NCBI RefSeq assembly: GCF_002356295.1
Contig: NZ_AP018042.1
Span: 3,442,361-3,506,360, forward strand
Length of the DNA: 64,000 bases
Origin: Labilibaculum antarcticum
GTDB taxonomy: Bacteria; Bacteroidota; Bacteroidia; Bacteroidales; Marinifilaceae
Reading direction: 5' to 3'
Below the pieces are notes generated by a model. The model did not search any database, had not been told where the DNA came from, and saw nothing but the letters and a program-made list of their open reading frames with translations. Of the stretch, positions 51,578 through 61,126 are shown piece after piece. How positions within the stretch are numbered: position 1 is the stretch's first letter; each line of letters starts with the position of its first letter. Both the position numbers and the translations under genes were made by a program.

Positions 51578-54160
51578 TTAGAATTTAAAGTTATAGGTTA
51601 CTGAAGGAACAAAGGTAAACAGATAGGTTTTCTCGGCTTTCATTACATTAGGATTATCTTCATCTTGTACAAAACTTATATACCATGGATTTTTTCGTCC
51701 GTAAGCATTGTATAAAGAAAAATTCCATTCACCTTCCCATTTTTGATTGGGTTTCTTTTTCCCTTTTACGGTTAAAGCTAAATCCAAACGATGGTTATCT
51801 GGCAATCTATAAGAGTTTCTTTCTGAATAGACTTTAATAAATGCTCCTTGATATTCCGTTCTTCCCACAGGATAAGTTACTGGTGCCCCTGTTGAGTATT
51901 TAAAGTTAGCTGAAATGGTTGTTCGTTTCGTTAATTGATAGCTTAAGATAGCTTTAAAGTCGTGAGGAACATCGTAAGGAGAACGATACGAGTTTCCATT
52001 GTTGATTCCTTTTATTGTTCTTTTTGTTCGAGACCAGGTATAACCAAACCATCCTTGTAGGCGGTTAAAATTCAAGTTTGTCATGAATTCAAACCCATAA
52101 GCTTTAGCAGATCCAAATCTCAATTCAGCTTCCAGCTCCTTATTTAGCAATAAATCAGCAAAATCCTTAAAATCGATAGTGTTTTGCAATTTTTTATAAT
52201 AGCCTTCCAAAGACATTTCAATGATATTATCGCTAAAGTTCCGGAAATAGCCTAGAGCAAACTGATCTGATTTTTGTGGTTTCACATTAGGAGAGGATGG
52301 AAACCAAACATCCAAAGGCATACCTCCTGTTGAATTTTGTGTGAGTTGCATGTATTGAGCTGTTCTTGTATAACTAGCTTTCACAGATGAAACCGGACTC
52401 AGCGTATATTTTAAGCCAAGTCGAGGTTCAAAATTTGTATAGGTATTAAAAACATCCCCTTTTTTATAAGTTGTTGAACCATCAATATTATAATTATCAT
52501 CGATATTATATACGGTTCCTTCACCAACATTATTGAACATTGAAAAACGCAGGCCGTATTTAAGCGTTAAACGATCACCAATCTTTTGCTCGTTAGAAGC
52601 GTATAGTCCAGATTCTAAAGCATTAGATTCGTTAACTTTATAATCAGTAAAAAGAGATTGCTCTCCCAATCCATACGCATGTCCTGGTTCAAATTGATGG
52701 TAGGTTACGATTCCCCCAAATTTTATCGTATTGTTCAAATTTAAAAAGTAATTGAAATCTAGTTTGGTTGAATAATCTTCTAGGTTCGATTCCCATTTAA
52801 AAGCATCTGTACCCAATTTGTTTGAGAGTTCATAATAGTACTTACTATACAGTAGTGTGGTATTTAAGAACAGCTTATTTGAAAATAAGTGATTCCATCG
52901 TATGGTTGCTGTCTGGTTACCAAAATTCAGTCCATTGTCCTTGCTTTCAAACTTATCCTTTCCCGTATAGCTTGATATAAAAAGTCTGTTTTTGTCATTA
53001 AAGCGGTGATTGATTTTTGCATTTACATCATAGAAATAAACCGTATTGTCATTAACATCTTCATTTGATGAAAGTTTTAAGAACAGGTCTGCATAGCTTC
53101 TTCTTCCTGATAAAAGAAAGGAGGTTTTCTCATTTTTTCCAATAGGACCTTCTAGCGTTAAGCGAGACGAAACGGTACCAATACCACCATTCCCAGAGAA
53201 CTTCTTAGTATTTCCATTTTTCATGCGGATATCTAACAAAGAAGACAACCTTCCCCCAACACTAGCAGGAATGTCACCTTTATAGAGTTTTAGATCGCTC
53301 AAAGCATCTCCATTAAAAATTGAAAAGAAACCTAAAAGGTGAGCCGCATTATATACAGGGGCTTCATCTAACAGCAATAAATTCTGGTCTGGGTTTCCAC
53401 CACGCACGCTAAAACCTGTTGAACCTTCAGAGGCAGGTTTAACTCCTGGTAGCATTTGAACGGTTTTAATTAAATCGATTTCTCCCATTAAGGCAGGAAG
53501 TCTTTTTATGGTAGAAATGGGTAGCTTTATTACACTCATCTCAGCTCGCTCTACATTTTGGCTTCCTCCATCGGCTCTTACAATTACTTCTTTTATTTGT
53601 AAGTTATCTGGTCCTAATTCAATGTTTGTATTTTGATCTTCAGTTATTTCAGCGACTTTAGTTTGGGTTTTTGTTCCCATAAATGAATAACTCACGGTAT
53701 AATAACCCGATGGAATGCTTAAAGAGTAAAACCCATATGAATTAGCAACGGTGCCTTGTTTCAATTCAGTAATATAGCAAGAGGCACCAATTAAGTCTTC
53801 TCCTGTTTTTTTATCACGAATATATCCACTTATGGTGACTGTTTTTTTTGGAATAAGCTTAAAAGAGATCTGTTTTCCAATTATCCTGTATTTTACTTGT
53901 AACTGAAGAGAAATTTTGTCTAACAGCAGATCCAGTGCATATTCTTTTTTACCAAGATGAATCAATTTTTGACTTAATTCACTATCTGTTGGGTACGTGT
54001 AATTGTATCCGGATTGTGACTTAATCAGATTCATTAATTCATTAAACGTGTAGGAGCTATTTTCTGTTTTTATAATGCTGCTTATTCTATTTTGCGACAA
54101 TAGAGTTGTATTCCCAAGCAGCATAAACATGCAACTAAGGGTAAGAATGATGTGCTTCAT
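51578..54160 (-). CDS. TonB-dependent receptor with STN (secretin/TonB short N-terminal) domain
   Basis: 860 aa outer-membrane receptor. A signal peptide (ending LLSQ) is followed by an STN signalling domain (about residues 25-105), a carboxypeptidase-regulatory-like domain (VTISGYIRDKKTGEDLIGA, about 108-200), a plug (MPGLPALMGEIDLIKTVQML-like region near 215-300, with GFSVRGGNPDQNLLLLDEAP) and a 22-strand barrel ending in NFKF. The STN domain passes a substrate signal to the FecR protein encoded upstream. The substrate is not known; iron-siderophore or sugar uptake are both possible. Confidence 0.94.
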   Translation of the reverse strand: MKHIILTLSCMFMLLGNTTLLSQNRISSIIKTENSSYTFNELMNLIKSQSGYNYTYPTDSELSQKLIHLGKKEYALDLLLDKISLQLQVKYRIIGKQISFKLIPKKTVTISGYIRDKKTGEDLIGASCYITELKQGTVANSYGFYSLSIPSGYYTVSYSFMGTKTQTKVAEITEDQNTNIELGPDNLQIKEVIVRADGGSQNVERAEMSVIKLPISTIKRLPALMGEIDLIKTVQMLPGVKPASEGSTGFSVRGGNPDQNLLLLDEAPVYNAAHLLGFFSIFNGDALSDLKLYKGDIPASVGGRLSSLLDIRMKNGNTKKFSGNGGIGTVSSRLTLEGPIGKNEKTSFLLSGRRSYADLFLKLSSNEDVNDNTVYFYDVNAKINHRFNDKNRLFISSYTGKDKFESKDNGLNFGNQTATIRWNHLFSNKLFLNTTLLYSKYYYELSNKLGTDAFKWESNLEDYSTKLDFNYFLNLNNTIKFGGIVTYHQFEPGHAYGLGEQSLFTDYKVNESNALESGLYASNEQKIGDRLTLKYGLRFSMFNNVGEGTVYNIDDNYNIDGSTTYKKGDVFNTYTNFEPRLGLKYTLSPVSSVKASYTRTAQYMQLTQNSTGGMPLDVWFPSSPNVKPQKSDQFALGYFRNFSDNIIEMSLEGYYKKLQNTIDFKDFADLLLNKELEAELRFGSAKAYGFEFMTNLNFNRLQGWFGYTWSRTKRTIKGINNGNSYRSPYDVPHDFKAILSYQLTKRTTISANFKYSTGAPVTYPVGRTEYQGAFIKVYSERNSYRLPDNHRLDLALTVKGKKKPNQKWEGEWNFSLYNAYGRKNPWYISFVQDEDNPNVMKAEKTYLFTFVPSVTYNFKF

Positions 54161-54168
54161 TTGATAAT

Positions 54169-55119
54169 TTACTTTAGTAGAATGATGTTTCCTTTTTGTT
54201 CAAACTCGAGATTAAGCGTGAAGCAAATAGATTCGATTATGCTTTTGATATTCTGATTCTCAAATACAGCTGTAAGCGAAAGTTGAGATTTGTTTTCACT
54301 TTGAATCTGAATTGGAGTATTGAAAAGCTCACTTAAATCTTTACAAATAATTTCTAATTTCTCATTTTGATATTCTAATAGTTTTACCGAAAAATCAATT
54401 TTTTCAGACTCCGTATCTCCTTTTAGAACTGCTTTTTGATTGTTTACAAATAGCGCCAAATCGCCTTTTTGTAATCTAATTTTATTCTTTGGATTTCCTA
54501 GTTGCATAAATTCTACAATTCCGGTTCGAACCTTTATCATCGTTCTGTCGGCTTCTTCTATTATTCGGAAAGAGGTGCCAACAACTTTGGTTTGGGTTTG
54601 TCCGGATAAAATAACAAAAGGTTTTTCCTCGTTTTTAGTCACATTAAAAAAAGCCTCTCCCTTTAGTTTTACTAGTCTTTCATTATCCGCAAATTCATTA
54701 GGATATTCAATCGAAGAACCTATTGCAAGAAGAATGGATGTTCCATCGGGAAGTATCATGGTTTTCTCTGTTTGCTCTGTATTCAGAACAATTCTGTTTG
54801 AATTTCCAGGAGTAATAAAAAAATACCCGAATAAACTTGTTGTTACGAGAGCTGCTATAAAAGCTGCATATCGAAGGGTTTTTCTTATGTATTGTGATTT
54901 TTTGTTAGATTTTTTCGCCAATAGACTTTGAAATCCTTCTGTCGAATCGAAATTGATTTTCGCAGGCTTGAGTTCTTTCGCTTCCCAATAAACCTTTAGT
55001 TCGTTCAGATACTTTCGATTATTAGGCTCATTTTTTAGCCATTGTTCCAGCTTTTGTTTTGTTTCTTCGTCACATTTTCCATTTAAATAGTCGGTTAATA
55101 CTTCGGTGTTTACCTTCAT
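54169..55119 (-). CDS. FecR-family anti-sigma factor
   Basis: 316 aa from ATG at 55119 (the frame runs on to 55182, with no typical start). An N-terminal cytosolic helix region (VLTDYLNGKCDEETKQKLEQWL) is followed by one membrane helix (AAFIAALVTTSLFGYFFI, about residues 85-102), a periplasmic FecR domain (LPDGTSILLAIGSSIEYPNEF) and a C-terminal DUF4974. It would hold the neighbouring sigma factor inactive until the receptor signals. It lies 8 nt before the receptor gene. Confidence 0.93.
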   Translation of the reverse strand: MKVNTEVLTDYLNGKCDEETKQKLEQWLKNEPNNRKYLNELKVYWEAKELKPAKINFDSTEGFQSLLAKKSNKKSQYIRKTLRYAAFIAALVTTSLFGYFFITPGNSNRIVLNTEQTEKTMILPDGTSILLAIGSSIEYPNEFADNERLVKLKGEAFFNVTKNEEKPFVILSGQTQTKVVGTSFRIIEEADRTMIKVRTGIVEFMQLGNPKNKIRLQKGDLALFVNNQKAVLKGDTESEKIDFSVKLLEYQNEKLEIICKDLSELFNTPIQIQSENKSQLSLTAVFENQNIKSIIESICFTLNLEFEQKGNIILLK

Positions 55120-55262
55120 TGTGCATAATATTATTGGTGTTCGAAACAAAAAAATGCAATTTTTAGTTCTTGGAGTTATCACAAAATATAAAACGTTTTG
55201 TTTGGACTCTACAGGTAAGACGAGGATTATTATTTTACCCCTAGTTGGAAAGTGGTTTTTTT

Positions 55263-55811
55263 TTATTTTTTTTCGAGAAAGAAAAAACAGATCAGTAAAT
55301 CAGATTTACTTAATTGAGTTCTTAATTTCTTAATCGCTGAATTCATGTGACTTTCAATAGTCTTTTTCGAAATATCCAATTCATCTGATATTTCATCATA
55401 TGATAATTGAAAATCTCTACGAAGTAAGAAAACCTCTTTGCATTTAGGAGGAAGAGAATTAACTGCTCTTCCAATCTTTTGGTTCAGTGCCTCCAGATTT
55501 TTTTCCCGATTTAATTCGTAAGGGGAGTCAATGGGATCTTCAATTTCTTCAATTGGAATAATAGACTGTTTGTAACTTTTTTTCATCTGGTCTAAGCAGG
55601 AGTTCTTAACGGCTCTATATAAATAAGACGATATGGAAGTGGTAATATCAGGTGATTTGTCCCAAATTTTCAGAAAAATATCTTGTACGAGATCTTGACA
55701 TAAATCTTGGTCAGGTATAAAGGAGTATGCAAAATTACACAGGGGAGAATAAAACTCTTTGAATGTTATTTCAAAATCAATATTCGTTTTGGTTTTAGAA
55801 AGTACAAGCAT
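55263..55811 (-). CDS. ECF RNA polymerase sigma factor
   Basis: 182 aa, sigma70 region 2 (FNFAYSFIPDQDLCQDLVQDIFLKIWD, the typical region 2 helices) and region 4 (KCKEVFLLRRDFQLSYDEISDELDISKKTIESHM). Residues 173-182 are Phe-rich (LICFFFLEKK). Together with the FecR protein and the STN receptor it forms a surface-signalling system. No upstream binding motif was identified. The spacing to the FecR gene (144 nt) is somewhat large for an operon, but the order is standard. Confidence 0.93.
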   Translation of the reverse strand: MLVLSKTKTNIDFEITFKEFYSPLCNFAYSFIPDQDLCQDLVQDIFLKIWDKSPDITTSISSYLYRAVKNSCLDQMKKSYKQSIIPIEEIEDPIDSPYELNREKNLEALNQKIGRAVNSLPPKCKEVFLLRRDFQLSYDEISDELDISKKTIESHMNSAIKKLRTQLSKSDLLICFFFLEKK

Positions 55812-55913
55812 GATATCTCCGATTTATAAATCAAAAATAGAAAAATAATCTTGAATTAAAGATTAATGTTGTTTAGTTAATGCATATCCAAGGATGGAAT
55901 GACTAGGGAAGGG

Positions 55914-55946
55914 AAAAAAGAAAACCCTCTGCATTAGCAGAGGGTT
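55914..55946 (-). terminator. intrinsic terminator of hpf
   Basis: AACCCTCTGC (55923-55932), loop ATTA, GCAGAGGGTT (55937-55946); T-rich tail on the minus strand. Confidence 0.85.
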
Positions 55947-55953
55947 GTTGTTT

Positions 55954-56253
55954 TTATTTGTTGGCTTTAACTTCTTTGTATTTTAATATTTGAGTTCGCA
56001 ATGCTTCAGAAACCAAGTCGGCAGCTTCTTCAAACGAAGTACTTTTCTTTTTTGCAAAAAGCTCACTTCCAGGAACTTTAATTTTTACTTCAACAACTTT
56101 ATTATCTTTTGTACTTGATTTGTCTAAATTTAATATTACATCGTAACCAGTAATTGTACTCTCCAGTTTTTCCAGTTTTTTAAATTTTTGGTTAATAAAA
56201 GCTTCTAATTTACTGTCTGCCTTAAACCCTATGGATTGCATCTTCATGTTCAT
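55954..56253 (-). CDS. hpf: ribosome hibernation promoting factor (HPF/RaiA short form)
   Basis: 99 aa from the ATG at 56253, which follows a strong Shine-Dalgarno sequence (GGAGGA, spacing about 7 nt, unusual in this phylum); a GTG just upstream is less likely. Residues 5-95 match the HPF/YfiA ribosome-associated domain (GFKADSKLEAFINQKFKKLEKL; KKSTSFEEAADLVSEALRTQI). It binds the 30S subunit and inactivates ribosomes in slow growth. Short-form HPF acts as a partner of a separate RMF in proteobacteria, which Bacteroidota lack. Confidence 0.94.
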   Translation of the reverse strand: MNMKMQSIGFKADSKLEAFINQKFKKLEKLESTITGYDVILNLDKSSTKDNKVVEVKIKVPGSELFAKKKSTSFEEAADLVSEALRTQILKYKEVKANK

Positions 56254-56256
56254 CAC

Positions 56257-56545
56257 AATTCCTCCTATATTTTGTATGCAAATTACTGCATAAGTTAATA
56301 TTCTGATAAATAAAAACCGGTTATTCTTATTCGCGCGTTATTGACTTGCAAAGCCATAAATGATTAATCTTTCTAGATTGAAAATACGCAAAAAATCTAA
56401 GGAAAAGAAATGGGAAGGTTGAATTTAAATGTCTTTAACAGTTTTTATTTTCCAATGGCTTAAGGATAAGACGTATAATTTTTATTGAAAATTGAACTTT
56501 TAGAAATCTATTGTTTTAGTTTATCTCGTGTAGTTAAACTTTTAA
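56257..56545. other. intergenic region between hpf and the PUL
   Basis: About 290 nt, AT-rich; holds the hpf ribosome-binding site on one side. Nothing else recognised. Confidence 0.4.
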
Positions 56546-56546
56546 T

Positions 56547-56582
56547 AAAAAAGGCGAAAAACAGTTTTGTTTTCCGCCTTTT
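56547..56582 (-). terminator. intrinsic terminator of the GH3 operon
   Basis: AAAAGGCGAAAAACA and TGTTTTCCGCCTTTT, 14 of 15 pairs, with T-run on the minus strand, 18 nt after the downstream GH3 stop. Confidence 0.85.
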
Positions 56583-56599
56583 GAAATTAACTAATCTAA

Positions 56600-58873
56600 C
56601 TAACCTATAATAGAAAAACTAATTTGTTGGACTTCCTGTGAATTCCCTCCAACATAAATGTAATATTCTCCTGATTCTATTAAGAATTCTCCTTCCGGAG
56701 AGTAGTATCCAAAATCTTTAGCTTTTAATGTGAATGAAATATTTTTGCTTTCACCTGATTGTAAATTGACTTTTTTGAATCGTTTTAGTTCTTTTACCGG
56801 ACGGGCATATTTGGCTTTCGGATCTTGAATGTATAGCTGAATAATTTCTTCTCCTTCGTACTTTCCCGAATTTGTGAGAGAAAGATTTACTTCTATTGAT
56901 TCATTTTTGGTGATAGTTGTTTTGCTGCATGTAAGTTCCCCATATTCAAAGTCAGTGTAGCTTAAACCATAACCGAAAGGATATAAAGGTGTGTTTGGAG
57001 AATCCGTATAGTGAGACCAAAACACATTACCTCCGGCACTAGGTCTTCCAGTGTTCATGTGATTGTAATATATAGGACACTGACCCACATTTCGTGGGAA
57101 CGATATGGTTAATTTACCAGATGGATTGTAATCTCCGAAAAGAACATCGGCTATTGCATTACCTGCCTCTGATCCTGCAAACCAGGTTTCCAAAATGGCA
57201 TCAGCATCTTTTGCCAATTCAGGAATTGCTAATGGTCTGCCATTCATCAACACAACAATAATGTTCTTATTTACTTTTTTGATTGCATTGAACAGGTCCA
57301 ACTGTAGACCTTTAAGGCGAATGTCAGTTTGACTTCTTGCCTCGCCAGATTGCCAGCAGTCTTCTCCAATTGCCATAATTACTACTTCTGATTTCTGCGC
57401 AGCTTTTATTGCATCAGAAAACCCTGACTTGTCATTTTCTTCGTAGCTGAGTTTCGTTCTAAAACCACGATCTCCAAGCGTTAAGTTGCAACCTTTGCTG
57501 TAATTAATAATTGTTTTTGGAGATACCGTTGCTTGAATACCTTCCAGTAAAGAAACTGCTGAGTTTTTTACAGCTTTGGCTCTCCAACTTCCCAAAGGAA
57601 TATCTTTATCGGCAGCCAAAGGTCCAATTACTGCAATTGACTTGATTTGTTTGGACAGAGGAAGTAATTGCTTCTCATTTTTTAAAAGTACCATTGATCG
57701 TTTGGCGACTGTTCTGGATGCATCTCTGTTTTCCTTACTATATATCAGTTCTTTCTCACGTTCCTTATTTGAATATTTATAAGGATCTTCAAAAAGACCA
57801 AGCTTGTATTTGATTTTTAGAATTCGGAGAACAGCATCATCAATCAATTTCTCATCAACGTTCCCTTCTTCTGCCAGTTCAGCTAAATGGTTGATATAAG
57901 CATTGGATTCCATATCCATATCCGAGCCAGCTTTAATTGCAAGTAGAGCTGCTTCTTTTAGATCCTCAGCTGCACCATGAGTGGATATTTCAACAATACT
58001 AGCCCAGTCGGAAACAACAAATCCTTCAAAGTTCCATTGTCCTTTTAATAGTTCACGTTGTAAATACGGATTTGCAGTAGAGGGAGTTCCATTGATGATA
58101 TTAAATGAGTTCATAAATGTACTAACGCCTGCTTCTGCAACTGCTTTAAAAGGTGGCAAAACGATATTGTGTAGTGTGTATGTTCCAATGTCAACTGTAT
58201 TATAGTCTCTTCCAGATTCTGAAAAAGCATAGCCGGCAAAGTGTTTGGCACAAGCGGCAATGGTGTTGTTTTCAGATAAATTTTCACCTTGGAATCCTTT
58301 TACTCGAGCTACAGATAAAACACTTGCCAAATAAGGATCTTCGCCACAGCCTTCCATTACTCTTCCCCATCGGGCATCTCTACCCACATCCATCATTGGC
58401 GCAAATGTCCATTGTAATCCGGCAGCCGAAGCTTCTTTGGCGGCTACTTGTGCCGATAATTTCACGATCTCTGGATCCCAGGATGAGGCATCACCCAATG
58501 GAATTGGGAACATGGTTTTGTATCCGTGAATAACATCGTAGCCAAAAATCATTGGTATGCCTAAACGGCTGTTCTCAACCGCTAGTTTTTGAGCCTCACG
58601 AGTTGCATCTGCACCTGTTACATTTAGCATAGAGCCAACTTTTCCTTGTTTAATTTCCTCCAACTGGTCTTGTGAATCATTATTTTTAGGAGCAGGACCA
58701 GTCATTTCCCATCTGCTTGTACGCTGATTTAATTGACCGATTTTTTCCTCCAAAGTCATTTTCGAGAGGAGATCTTCAACAAAGACATCTTCTTTCGAAG
58801 TCGTATTTTCTTTTTGATTACATGACGAAAGCAGGAGTAGAGAGAGTATTATGAGGTTCATTTTTGTTATCAT
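56600..58873 (-). CDS. bglX: GH3 beta-glucosidase, BglX-like lipoprotein
   Basis: 757 aa; a lipoprotein signal with the anchored cysteine in LLLLSSCNQ (ATG at 58861 is an alternative start). Domain order: (beta/alpha)8 with KHFAGYAF and nucleophile Asp289 in GFVVSDWAS, a second domain with acid/base region, and a fibronectin-III-like C-terminal domain (SGEYYIYVGG). It resembles E. coli BglX in length and order and cleaves beta-linked glucose from short glucans. Lipid-anchored at the outer or inner membrane, it could act on imported oligosaccharides. It is last in a minus-strand set with the other GH3 and GH30. Confidence 0.94.
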   Translation of the reverse strand: MITKMNLIILSLLLLSSCNQKENTTSKEDVFVEDLLSKMTLEEKIGQLNQRTSRWEMTGPAPKNNDSQDQLEEIKQGKVGSMLNVTGADATREAQKLAVENSRLGIPMIFGYDVIHGYKTMFPIPLGDASSWDPEIVKLSAQVAAKEASAAGLQWTFAPMMDVGRDARWGRVMEGCGEDPYLASVLSVARVKGFQGENLSENNTIAACAKHFAGYAFSESGRDYNTVDIGTYTLHNIVLPPFKAVAEAGVSTFMNSFNIINGTPSTANPYLQRELLKGQWNFEGFVVSDWASIVEISTHGAAEDLKEAALLAIKAGSDMDMESNAYINHLAELAEEGNVDEKLIDDAVLRILKIKYKLGLFEDPYKYSNKEREKELIYSKENRDASRTVAKRSMVLLKNEKQLLPLSKQIKSIAVIGPLAADKDIPLGSWRAKAVKNSAVSLLEGIQATVSPKTIINYSKGCNLTLGDRGFRTKLSYEENDKSGFSDAIKAAQKSEVVIMAIGEDCWQSGEARSQTDIRLKGLQLDLFNAIKKVNKNIIVVLMNGRPLAIPELAKDADAILETWFAGSEAGNAIADVLFGDYNPSGKLTISFPRNVGQCPIYYNHMNTGRPSAGGNVFWSHYTDSPNTPLYPFGYGLSYTDFEYGELTCSKTTITKNESIEVNLSLTNSGKYEGEEIIQLYIQDPKAKYARPVKELKRFKKVNLQSGESKNISFTLKAKDFGYYSPEGEFLIESGEYYIYVGGNSQEVQQISFSIIG

Positions 58874-58903
58874 TCTTACATCAATTTATGTGTTGTGTTT
58901 TAT

Positions 58904-61081
58904 CTATTTCACTTCAATTAAGAGTGTTTCTTTTATTTCTTTTGAGGATACACCTATCAGTAGTTTAAATTGTCCTTCTTCAAGTTTCCAATCCATAATT
59001 GAATCATCAAAAAAAGCGAGATCTTTTGCTGGTATTTGCAGGCTGACTGTTGTTTCTTCACCAGCATTCAAGAGTACCTTTTTGAATGCTTTTAGTTCTT
59101 TAAAAGGTCTTAAAACAGATGATTGAACATCGTTTACATATATTTGTATTACTTCAGCCCCTTTTTCTTTTCCGGTGTTTTCTATTTCACAAGAGACTGT
59201 TATGATGTCATCTTTTTTATAGGAAGTTTTATCTGATTCTGCTTTTGAAATCATGAAAGATGTATAGGATAAACCATATCCAAAGGCATACAATGGCTTG
59301 ATGTTTTTTGTATCGTGCCAGCGGTAACCCACTAATATATCTTCTTTATATTCTTGATTGGTACCATCGCCAGGGTAGGAGAGTTCATCGAAAGAATGAG
59401 CCGCATTGTCCTCTAATTTCACAGGAAATGAAAATGGTAATTTCCCCGAAGGATTTACATCTCCCGAAAGAATATCCGCTATGGCACGTCCGGCTTCACT
59501 ACCTAAATACCAGGTTTGCACAATTCCTTTAACTTGATCCACCCATGGTATTTCAACAGCATTTCCGCTTACCAGTATCACTGCCGTATTTTTGTTGATT
59601 TTCACTATTTCGGATATCAAATCATCCTGACCAAATGGCAATGAAAAATGTTTACGGTCATCTCCCTCGCAATCTTGGTGATGGTTTTTATTCAAGCCAC
59701 CTAGAAAAAGAACGATATCTGCTTTTGAGGCTATTTCCAGTGCTGCGTTTTTTAAAGAATCAGCATTCAATTTTGAATCGATAACTCTACCATAGGCTGA
59801 TGGCCCTGAAGAATATCCCATTGCGTGAATAATTTTCGCATTTTTGAATCGTTTCTGAATCCCTTCTAATGGAGAAATTTCATGAATAGTTTTTAATTCA
59901 GAAGATCCGCCACCTTTAGTCATCATTTTAGTAGCATTTTCTCCAATTACTGCTATGGTTTGTACTTTTTCAGGATCAATCGGGAAGAATTTATTTTTAT
60001 TTTTAAGCAAAACGATACCTTCCTGCGCGATTTTACGAGCCACATCGAAATGTTCCTGACTATTCATGCTTCCTAAAGGACGGGAAGTGTCCATATTTGT
60101 TCTGAACATCAGACGTAGAATTCGCTCTACTTTCTCATCAATAACAGATTCCTCAATTTCGCCCGATTGAATCATTTTAAGCAATGGATTCGCCATAAAA
60201 TAGTTGTCGTAGGCATTTTTTAATGAGCTGGTCAATCCATCAGTTCCTGTTCCCATTTCGATATCCAATCCATTTAAAGCAGCTTCTTTTGTATCGTGAG
60301 TTGCTCCCCAATCGGTAACCAGAACACCATCAAATTTCCAATCTCCTTTTAGGATTTTATTCACCAAGAAATCGTTATGACAGCAATATTGACCTCTTAC
60401 CTGATTGTAGGCACCCATAATTGACCATACTTTTCCTTCCTGAACTGCAGCCTTAAATGCAGGTAGGTAAATTTCGTGTAAAGCTCTATCACTCAATTCA
60501 ACATTGATGTGATCACGCCAGTGTTCCTGATTGTTAAGCACGTAATGTTTCACACAAGCAGCAACTCCATTTTCTTGCACTCCATGGATGTACGGAACAA
60601 CCATTTTTGATGCCAAGTAAGGATCTTCTCCCATGTATTCAAAATTTCTTCCGTTAAGGGGAGTTCTATAAATGTTAACTCCAGGCCCTAACAAAATATC
60701 TTTCTTGCGATATCGGGCTTCTTCTCCAATTGCTTTGCCGTATTTGTAGGACAATTTTGGGTTAAAAGTTGCCGCCAAACAGGTTAATGCAGGAAAGGCT
60801 GTACAAGAATCATTAGTCCAACCGGCATGTTCCCAATTATCCCAAGCAATTTCTGCACGCACACCATGTGGGCCATCCGACATCCAAATTTCAGGAATGC
60901 CCAAACGAGCAACGCCTTTTGAACTAAACTTTGATTGTGCGTGACACATATCAAGTTTTTCTTTTAGAGTTAACTGCTTTATAATTTCTTCAATTTTATT
61001 ATCCATCGAATTGTTTTGGGCTAAAAGTTGATTGGTACTTACCAGTGTCAACAGAAATATCACAAATAATAATTTCTTCAT
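58904..61081 (-). CDS. GH3 beta-glucosidase, second copy
   Basis: 725 aa with a signal peptide (ending LLAQN), no lipobox. The catalytic domain has KHYVLNNQEHWRDHIN and nucleophile Asp257 in GVLVTDWGAT. C-terminal alpha/beta and FnIII-like parts follow (AFGYGLSYTSF). It is in a different GH3 subgroup than the first copy, which suggests different linkage preference. Spacing to the next GH3 gene is 30 nt and to GH30 45 nt, consistent with one transcript. Confidence 0.94.
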   Translation of the reverse strand: MKKLLFVIFLLTLVSTNQLLAQNNSMDNKIEEIIKQLTLKEKLDMCHAQSKFSSKGVARLGIPEIWMSDGPHGVRAEIAWDNWEHAGWTNDSCTAFPALTCLAATFNPKLSYKYGKAIGEEARYRKKDILLGPGVNIYRTPLNGRNFEYMGEDPYLASKMVVPYIHGVQENGVAACVKHYVLNNQEHWRDHINVELSDRALHEIYLPAFKAAVQEGKVWSIMGAYNQVRGQYCCHNDFLVNKILKGDWKFDGVLVTDWGATHDTKEAALNGLDIEMGTGTDGLTSSLKNAYDNYFMANPLLKMIQSGEIEESVIDEKVERILRLMFRTNMDTSRPLGSMNSQEHFDVARKIAQEGIVLLKNKNKFFPIDPEKVQTIAVIGENATKMMTKGGGSSELKTIHEISPLEGIQKRFKNAKIIHAMGYSSGPSAYGRVIDSKLNADSLKNAALEIASKADIVLFLGGLNKNHHQDCEGDDRKHFSLPFGQDDLISEIVKINKNTAVILVSGNAVEIPWVDQVKGIVQTWYLGSEAGRAIADILSGDVNPSGKLPFSFPVKLEDNAAHSFDELSYPGDGTNQEYKEDILVGYRWHDTKNIKPLYAFGYGLSYTSFMISKAESDKTSYKKDDIITVSCEIENTGKEKGAEVIQIYVNDVQSSVLRPFKELKAFKKVLLNAGEETTVSLQIPAKDLAFFDDSIMDWKLEEGQFKLLIGVSSKEIKETLLIEVK

Positions 61082-61126
61082 GTAATGAGAGTTATGGTTT
61101 TGAGTTTTTATGGTTGTCTGAGCTGA

